This document shows positions 56,031-64,000 of a DNA stretch of 64,000 nt, one piece after another. Position numbers and translations under genes: made by a program. Position 1 is the first letter of the stretch. The number at the start of each line of letters is the position of its first letter. The stretch comes from Siphonodentalium dalli. Its lineage: Eukaryota > Mollusca > Scaphopoda > Gadilida > Siphonodentaliidae. The stretch lies in NCBI GenBank assembly GCA_032622095.1, contig CP136062.1:202457959-202521958 (forward strand). Direction: 5' to 3'. Below the pieces are notes generated by a model that worked only from the letters and a program-made list of their open reading frames with translations, was not told the origin of the DNA and made no database searches.

Positions 56031-56495
56031 TTAAGAATGACATTTCTTATTCTACCAACTATGTAACAACACTTTGCATATATCCTACCTACCGTTATGG
56101 GCTATATTGTTTGAAACAACCCACGATAGAATGCTGGAATCAATGAAAACCTTAGTCTCGCAGTACAACATTATATATTTTTGCAACCAAACGTTTCAAA
56201 GATTGAATACTTACTTAAAAAGACACAAAACATTAACCTATCACAATCTCATATTTAAATTCAGTTAAGATCACAGGTCCCTGAGATAACACAGGTCATG
56301 AGTCATGACACTACAAGTAACTAATTATAACACTTGTGTAAAGGTACTTTTAGTGTTGTGACGTAGTAACACAGCAACGTGAGATCTTTACTGGATTCTC
56401 CACCGAAAATGTCCCCACATACGTGTGCATTTCAGCAGTAATCTCGTATATATACATACATAGACTCTCTATTGTTCATCTTGTCTTAGCTCAAC
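56031..56495. other. unassigned DNA
   Basis: Nothing recognised. Confidence 0.4.
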
Positions 56496-58400
56496 TTGAC
56501 AGTCAAGTTTGAGCTATTGCCATGGGTTGGCGTCCGCCATCCGTCTGTCAGCGCGTCGGTCCTCGTGTGCGTGCTCCCTGTCTACACTTTCCGTTCGCAT
56601 ATCCTACAGGCCACATCTCTCATCACCAAACAACAAAAGGATCCTCAGGGTGACCTCCAGATGGGAGACATTTTTTCCAGAAATTCGCTAAAACACATGT
56701 GCGCCTGCAGCCATTTTCGATTTCACATTTTAATCTATCGCCACACCATGCAGCCCACAATTTTAGGCGACATGTTTTTAATATTTACGGGCATATATGG
56801 GATCACATCTAGATGGGAGCTATGGAATTTGAACGATTTTCGATGAAAAACATGGCCGCAGGTAGCCATCTTGGATTTTACTCTTACCATCACTAAATCA
56901 TTTGGCACACCCTACAGGCAACATCCCTCATCCGATTGTCCCCAAACTTCAAATGAATCTTGCTTACCATTTTTTCCAAGTTCTGTTAAAAAACATGGCT
57001 GCCAGCGGCTATCGTGGATTTTACTGTTTGTATGACTAAATACTTTAGCACACCCTACCAGTCACATCTCTCACCTGATCGTCATCAAACTTCATACCGG
57101 ATTTAACATTTGAATCCATCGGCACACCATGCAGCCCACAGTTAATGGAGAAATGTTCTGAAAATTTACAGGGCTGGCATGTTTGGGATCATCTCAAGAT
57201 GGGAGCTATTAAAATTGAACTAAATCCTTTCGAACATCCTAGACAGGCCGCATCCCTCATCAGATTATCACCAAACTTCATTTGGATCCACGGGGCCTCT
57301 ATATGTGTGCTTACCACCCCCCCCCCCCCGAATTCTGTTAAAACATGGCTGCCAGCGGTCATCTTGGATTTTATTGTGTGCATGACTAAATCATTTGGCG
57401 CGCCCTACTGCTCTCACCCGATCGTCACCAACTTCATATGGTTCATCGAGGGGACGATTGGAGATTACCATTTGTTTTGTGTGGGAATTCTGTTAAAACA
57501 TGGCCGCCCGTGGCTATATTGGATTTCACATTTGAATCCAGCGGCACACCATGTAGCAGGCAGTTATTGGAGAAATGTTTATAACATTTACAGGCATGTT
57601 TGGGATCACCTCTAGATGGGAGCTATTAAATTTGAACGATTTTCAATGAAAAATATTGCCGCTGGTAGCCATCTTGGATTTTACTCTTTGCATCACTAAA
57701 TTCTTTGGTACAGCCTACAGGCCACATCCCTCATTCAATTGTCACCATACTTCATTTGAATCGATGGGGTGACCTCTAGAAGGGAGCTTATCGTTTTGTT
57801 TCCGAATTTTGTTAAAAAGCATGGCTGTCAGCGGCCATCTTGGATTTTATTATTTGTATGACTAAATCATTTAGCACACCCTACATGTCACAACGCTCAT
57901 CGGATCGTCACCAAACTTGATATGAATCTTCGAGGTGACCTCTAGGTGGGAGTTTGCCATTTTCCCAGAATTCTGTTAAAAACGTGGCCATCGCCACACG
58001 ATGCAGTTCACATTTATTAGAGAAACGTTTTGAAAATTTACCGGCATGTTTGGGATTACATCTAGATGGGAGCTATCGAATTTGAACTATTTTCGATGAA
58101 TAACATGGCCGCTGGCAGCCATCTTGGATTTTACTCTTTCCATCACTAAATATCATTTGGCACACATTACATGCCACATCCCTTATACGATCGCCATCAT
58201 ACTTGGTATGGATCCTCAGGGTGACATATAGATGGGAGCTTAGCATTTTTGCCGATCTTAGCGGCCATCTTGAAGTTTAATCTTGGTATGACTAACTCCG
58301 TTGGTACACCATATACAGGCCACATCCCTCATCCACATTCAAAAATCATATGTATCCTCTAGATTACAGAGACATATCAACTTTCCGCATTCCTTATCGC
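56496..58400. repeat. degenerate array of alternating ~150-bp half-units
   Basis: Repeated words are 'agccatcttggattttact', 'ctttgcatcactaaatcat', 'ctcatccgatcgtcaccaaa', 'ggtgacctctagatgggag' and 'gaacgattttcgatgaaa'. Two variants alternate: one with 'ctctttgcatcac' and one with 'ttatttgtatgac'. The units at 56871, 57355, 57668, 57833 and 58118 are clear. Related pieces lie at 17930-18060, 31840-32050, 43690-43800, 62690-62880 and 63420-63960. Confidence 0.85.
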
Positions 58401-58552
58401 TCCTTTAACTGTAACATTTGACATTAGCCCCTCTCCAAGTTGAGCTTCAGTGTCATTGCCACTTTCATTTACGTCTGTGTGTGAGATTTGCGTTTCTAAG
58501 TTTGTTTTTATTTTAAACTTGCTGCGTTGATCCCAGAAGCATACTATTTGCT

Positions 58553-59084
58553 AGATCATGCCATGAATCTCTACCATGGCTAACGCCCGTAGAAATAATA
58601 TTCCACCAGTACAAACCTGGGAACTTTTTGAAGTTTTGACAGGGAACCTTATAAAATCGAAAAAATAACACAGGGAATATATTTCTTTGGTATTATCTGT
58701 TTCTTAATAATGTACTTCACTGTAGGTGAAGATCCCAACTCGAAATTTCACGATTTAAGTGACTTTGTGGGCGATTTTTCTTTGCGTTTCTTACAATTAT
58801 GTAATTTTTCCTGGGTAATTAATTGAATGTTTATTGCGATATCGGTTCACAAAAGTCACAGCAAAGCATGCAATTTCGAGTTGGGACCTTCACATATAGT
58901 GAAGTACACTATAAAGGAACAGATAATTATTAAGAACTATATTCCCCGTGTTATTTTTCGACTTTAAAAAGGTTCCCTGTCAAAACTTAAAAAAGGTTCC
59001 CTGTCAAAACTTTAAAAAGTTCCCAGGTTTTGTACTGGTGGAATATGTTATCTACGGCCATAGTAGAGATTCGTGGCATGATCT
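58553..59084. mobile_element. foldback element with ~200-bp arms
   Basis: 'tagatcatgccatgaatctc' at 58553 is mirrored by 'gagattcgtggcatgatcta' at 59065-59084. The arms continue through 'gggaactttttgaagttttg' and 'gatcccaactcgaaattt'. The right arm carries an internal duplication of 'aaggttccctgtcaaaactt'. The loop is about 110 bp. Non-coding. Confidence 0.85.
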
Positions 59085-59990
59085 AATTATCTGCTACTGT
59101 AACATGTTTAAATCAAAACACAGGTTGGTTCATCATTATAGAACAATACGACTCCTATACACGGAGTCTTTTAATATTAAGTCTGAACTACGTCTAGTTT
59201 CGTGACTGGATATCATGTTGAGTGTATGAAGCTATTGCATCGCACAAAATTTCATCATGTAGCTAGATATATTTTCCGCTTCCACCCCATTAGAAGAATG
59301 TCGTTCATTTGAACTCCAAATTATGGCTTTCGCTCGGTGAGACAAATAATTTGTATTTTTACAACATGAAGAATATACTGAAAGGAACGCTCCTTATTGC
59401 TCAAACCGTGACCGAAAAATGCCTGGAACCAAATTTCTTAATTCTATATCTTCACAGAGTCACGCACATATGACTTTGACAATACCACCAATATACAAAT
59501 CAGAATTACATTAGTTTTCAAGTATTACGGTAATATACGGCGAGGGAGAATATATAATGATATTTGTATTATCCATCTGTATATTTATCCAAATTTTAGG
59601 AATAAAACTTTTATGGTTATTTTTGGTATTTGTCGGCACTTAATTGTCTATAAAAAAGCCTATATTTGATCATCATAAAGCATGATTTGGAACAGTACAC
59701 ACGGAAATGAAAAAAAAACTCAACGCGGAAGTGAAACGTCTGCTAAATCCACCAGTGTTGCGCGCGCATCACAACTTGACTGATTCATTTCGTAATAGTT
59801 AATTCGTGACGTCACGGAGTCCCAATAAAAATGATATTGCACACTTGGGAGTCCAATATGACATTCGGGAGTACAATGTGACTTTTTCCAGGACTATCAC
59901 GTGGCGGATTTTGCCCAATCGGAAATGGTGTTAGTTAAGGGATGGATATTAAATATCTATATTTGCGAATGTCTTTCTGTGTTATATGTA
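59085..59990. other. unassigned DNA
   Basis: Near 59815-59895 lie words related to the hairpin at 30301-30341 ('gagtccaatatgac'). No gene. Confidence 0.4.
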
Positions 59991-59994
59991 AATA

Positions 59995-60480
59995 TACGGG
60001 GACCGTCTAGATGGCCCCAAAGGGACATATTGATACACAGTCTTCTCCATGATACAAGGAATCAAACGTGTGGTTTAAAGACGCCAAATCGGTGCCGTTT
60101 GGTTGAGAGGTTGGGGGGAGGGGGCTAAATTTGATCAGATTTATAATTAGTCGCCTATTACCACCAAACTTATACATAATCATTTCCATGATAGCAGAAG
60201 TGTATGTTGTGGGTCAAACGTGGGGTCATTCGAGTCAGGGGCGTACTGAAGGGGAGAGGAGCACCAAATCTATAAACATATATTTAGCGCCGATTTCCAC
60301 CAAATCCTTTGATACACATTCTTCCCCATGCTACGAGGAATCTATATATAATCGTATGATTTAAAGACACCAACTTGTTGCCATTCGGGTGAGAGGTGTG
60401 TGTGGGGGGGGGGGGGCACACAATTTGATAAGAATTTGTTTAGTTGCCGATTACCACCAAACTTATTTCGGCCAATTTGG
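59995..60480 (+). repeat. 'gcgccgatttccaccaaat' module group, second locus
   Basis: Modules like those at 11-16 kb: 'agatggccccaaagggac', 'ttaccaccaaacttat' (twice), 'gagtcaggggcgtactgaag' and 'agcgccgatttccaccaaat'. A G run lies at 60403-60416. Confidence 0.8.
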
Positions 60481-60538
60481 CCGTTTACTTCATGTCTGTT
60501 TTTCATCTGACGTGTGTGTCGAATAAATGATGTGGAGG

Positions 60539-61697
60539 CAGGGATGTGGCTAGAGGGGGGTGTGTGGGGGGGTGTCTCACCTCCCCCAGCAGAGAGCTAT
60601 ATTTTCAATAGTTGGAAATTTCATACCTGCCACAACGAAATTCCACACCAACAATAGGTTGAAAATGTTCCTGTAGTTTGATTATAAAACAATTTATTGG
60701 GGGGGAATTTATTGTTTTTCGACCAATATTTGCATATGTTCCTATTTTTGGTCAAAAATTTTGACAGAAATGGACATCAGTTGAAAATTTTCCAACCTTA
60801 GGGGGGTGACAGGTTGGAAATTTCCAACACTTGGAAAGCTTGTGTCCTGGTCCCTCCCCCGTGGCCAGTCAAAAACTTCTAGTTAATTTAAGAAAACAAT
60901 ATTGTCATACAATTGGTCAACATTGTCATTGGAATTGTCATCAGTTGGAAATTTTCCAACCTAAGTGGGGGTGTAGGGTTTGAAATTTCCAACAGTAGGA
61001 TTTTGCGATTTTCATGTTCAGATTTCAAAATTTTCGCACACCGGGCCGAACCATGGTCGGCCCGGTGTGTCATTGCCCCATCCACATGGCCAATACAAAA
61101 CTGCTAATTAGTTCAGTAAAACAATATTTTACTACATTTGGTCAAACTTGTAGACATAAATGGTCATCAGTTGAAGAATTTTCCAACCTGAGGGGGAGCA
61201 TGAGGTTTGAAATTTCCAACACTAGGAAAGCTTCAGTTGAGGCCAGTCTAGATGCTAGGATTTGCGATTTTCTTGTATATAGTTTTCAAAATTTTCTCAC
61301 ACCGGGCCAAACAACCATGGTCGGCCCGGTGTTTCCTGGTATGTTGTCGGCAGCTGTGTGCATTTGTCTGGAATTAGATCACTAGTTGTTTTTTTTGGGG
61401 CAATTTTCAGGTTAAAATATCTTAATGTTCTCATACTGGGAAAATAGAAGCATGGCTTATGAATATATAGGAAATTAGGCCTGAGCATGAGGTACAAGGG
61501 GGGGGGGGGTGCAAATGGAATTATTGTAAAAAGTTGTGTTGGTGCGATTCCGAGTCAAGGGGGGGGTGTAAATGGAATTATGCAAAAAGTTGTGTTGGTG
61601 TGATTGCGACTCAAGGGGGGGGGGGGGGGGTGCAGTTGGAAATTCCTAAGGTTGACACCCCCCCCCCCCCAGCGGAGACCCTCTAGCCACATCTCTG
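60539..61697 (-). mobile_element. non-autonomous hAT element, 1,159 bp, with 8-bp TSD
   Basis: The ends CAGGGATGTGGCTAGAGG and CTCTAGCCACATCTCTG are inverted repeats. TGTGGAGG is duplicated exactly at 60531-60538 and 61698-61705. It is the reverse complement of the family at 14139-15254, with the same 'cacaccgggccgaaccatgg' palindromes (61038, 61298) and 'ttccaac' repeats. It carries long G and C runs near the right end. No transposase. Confidence 0.95.
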
Positions 61698-61705
61698 TGT
61701 GGAGG

Positions 61706-62355
61706 ATTTATGTAAATGTTAGCCCAAACTACATTTCCAAGTAACGATGGTTTTGTTGTTTATTTTGAGGAATAATACCGCGTCAGATGAATTCAGCCCA
61801 AATATGTTAACAGTTGTCGTGTAAAACATTCGGCAGTAGGTTAGCGTTATTTAGTATTGGTGGATGTCCTTTAACATGGGGAAAATAGACTACTGCGCTT
61901 GAACGAGCATGTGAATTTGTCGTTTTTAATGTATAGCAACTTGATAATCAATAACAGAGGCATTCTCTGTCAAATATGGTCGCTCTATTTACGGTATTAA
62001 TTGCGGAACTTTCTAAAGTAAACTACGCGTAAACGGATACATACGGTAAATTATAGAAGGTGCCGGAATCGGCCTAATCGCCCCAGGGCCAACTCGCCCC
62101 AGTCGACGTGTGTCAATTCGGTACCTACTATAACATGTACCCGAGGATGAGTCCGGCTCGGAATAAAATATGTATACGGGTGTTATATAGCGTTTTGTCC
62201 GTTGTTTCTCAATGAATATTATTGAAATTTGGTGTCTATGTCCGGGCTGGGACATGGAATACAACAACGTTTGAATTGTGTTTAAATTTACAAATTTGTT
62301 GATTTTATTCATTTTTGTTTTCGATCGGAAAACACACTATAATGTGTATATAATA
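61706..62355. other. unassigned DNA
   Basis: The minus-strand open frame 62013-62312 has no recognisable motif. Confidence 0.4.
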
Positions 62356-62357
62356 TA

Positions 62358-62657
62358 ATAACGAACACGAGACATACATAATTTATAAACTGTTAACAAA
62401 AGATATCAAATTCAATACATGACAAAGATGACTCAGTGGAGTTTATAAAGTGAACATAAAAACATTGAGGTAAGAATCTTTTTAAGGAATGCAACTTTAT
62501 TTAATGATAATAAACACATAAATTAAAATAACAAACATGAGACATACATAATTTATAAACTGTTAACAAAAGATATCAAACTCAATACATGACAAAGATG
62601 ACTCAGTGAAGTTTATAAAGTGAACATAAAAATATTAAGGTAAGAATCTTGTTAAGC
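62358..62657 (+). repeat. 130-bp direct duplication, 170-bp period
   Basis: 'gagacatacataatttataa' to 'ggtaagaatctt' at 62358-62486 recurs at 62528-62657 with about five differences. Confidence 0.95.
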
Positions 62658-64000
62658 ATTACCAAACCGTTTAGCACAGACCACAGTCCGCTTCACTCAT
62701 CCGATCATCACCAAACTTCATATTTATCTTGATATTGATCTATCAGATGAGAGCTATCAATTTTTTTTTTTAATTTCATAGGAAAAAATGGTCGCCAGCG
62801 GCCATATTGCATTTACGTTATATGTTATCGCGTTATGTCGATATCTAGTATTACTTAGAAATTTCACCTTTCCAGATTCATAATTGCTCCATTGACTGTA
62901 ACAGATTAAATTATTCCTCTCTTCGGATAGAGTGTCACTGAAACTTTATTTTGTCAGACTGTCTGTATAATCACTGATTATATATGGCAATAATCTGTAA
63001 TAAGATGTAGCACTATTTTATTTTATATTTACACGCAGTGTTGTTTTTATACAACAATTCTAATCCCCCCTAGATCATCATGTGATCGACCATACATCGC
63101 GCGAGGACCTGGTTGAATTAAGGGGGTTTTTATGGATCACTTCTGTCATCAAGCTAGATTATACTTATGACATCTAATGGCATGTTCCTAACGTGGAGGG
63201 TTAGATATGCTTGAGAAACCACCACTCTTTAATTCACACCAAGTTCTCAGCTGTCATGAACCCATAGCCATGATATATGGTTTATTTTATGTATACTAGT
63301 AATATAGTTATTTTCAGTACCTTTAGATACCAGTACTGTGTATAACAATGCATATAAATTAATCCATGTATACATGTATATTGATTCAACGGATTCAGTG
63401 GTTTTGTCCATCAGTCTATCAAATTTGCGGGGGAAAACATGGCCACACGCAGTACACCCTGCTAAATTTCGAATTTGAATCAATTGGCGCACCCTGCAGC
63501 CAGCTTTTATTGGAGAACTTTTCTCATGTGGATATTTTGGGTCACCGCTAGATGTGAGCCATATTTTGTTCTCAAACTGTCCTTGTGAAGACATCACTGC
63601 CAGCGGTGATCTTCAATTTTACTATTTTTATGGCTAAATAATTTGGTTGATCCTACAGACGACACCCCTTGTCCGATCGTCACCAGATTCCACAATGATC
63701 TTCTGGATAACCAGGGTGAGAGTAATCTAATTTTCCCGAATTTCGTTAAAAAACATTACCACAGGCAGCAATTTGGTATCTTACTCTTTGATCCTCTTTT
63801 GCATGACTGAATTGTTTAGCAACTGTACAGACATATCCCTCATCTGATAGTCACCAAACTTCATATTGATCTTCGGGCTGACAACTAGATGGGAGCTATC
63901 GAATGCTTTTAATTGTTTTGGAAAACATTGTCGCCAGCAGTCATCTTCTATTTTGGTTTTTATATACATGTATATCTCTTCATGCGGATAGCCAGTATTA
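62658..64000. repeat. scattered copies of the 'cagcggccatcttggat' family
   Basis: Fragments at 62690-62880 and 63420-63990 share 'gatcgtcaccaaacttcat' and 'gatgggagctatcgaa' with 56.5-58.4 kb. The stretch between (62880-63400) holds nothing recognisable. Confidence 0.65.

Overview
This is genomic DNA from an animal, most probably a marine invertebrate such as a mollusc, brachiopod or lancelet. The evidence is split exons with GT-AG introns, several LINE fragments, a tRNA-derived SINE, hAT elements and TTAA-flanked MITEs, and long non-coding DNA full of satellites. The species cannot be named from the sequence. There are no bacterial operons, no rRNA, no CRISPR and no LTR or virus-like element that I can recognise. 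Most short open frames in the window are chance products of repeats.

The one host gene I can support lies on the + strand between about 33.2 and 55.6 kb. It consists of three consecutive C-type lectin-like domains (CTLDs A, B and C) built from eight exons: 33259-33431, 40614-40756, 44212-44339; 46536-46705, 51798-51925, 52775-52908; 54299-54566, 55391-55521. Every domain begins and ends in intron phase 1, so the domains are shuffle-compatible modules, as in mannose-receptor-like genes. All splice sites are GT-AG and all exons are open. The 5' and 3' ends of the gene were not found, so it probably runs beyond the part I can read.

The rest is a record of transposon activity. 0-9 kb: a 5'-truncated LINE broken by two later insertions, a LINE ORF1 remnant, and TTAA-flanked MITEs with a double-hairpin core. 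10-18 kb: an inverted-repeat pair enclosing arrays of short modules, a GC-rich array of alternating palindromes, nested MITEs and a hAT element with a perfect 8-bp duplication. 18.6-22.2 kb: a decayed hAT element with recognisable transposase remains, a LINE fragment and a palindromic satellite. 22.7-33 kb: a SINE, microsatellites, several minisatellites, a LINE fragment and a TTAA element. 33-56 kb: the lectin gene, whose introns hold a nearly whole RT-C-terminal LINE, a polyC minisatellite inside a TTAA element, a 2.3-kb giant palindrome and many MITEs. 56-64 kb: a degenerate array of about 150-bp half-units, a foldback element, a second hAT copy with a perfect 8-bp duplication, and recent short duplications.

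The most unusual observations are: (1) a minisatellite that copies the 5' splice site of lectin exon A1 six times; (2) one double-hairpin core carried by MITEs with two different termini; (3) a 2.3-kb palindrome whose arms are tandem arrays; (4) a stack of insertions within insertions at 13.36-15.26 kb in which every target duplication can still be read.
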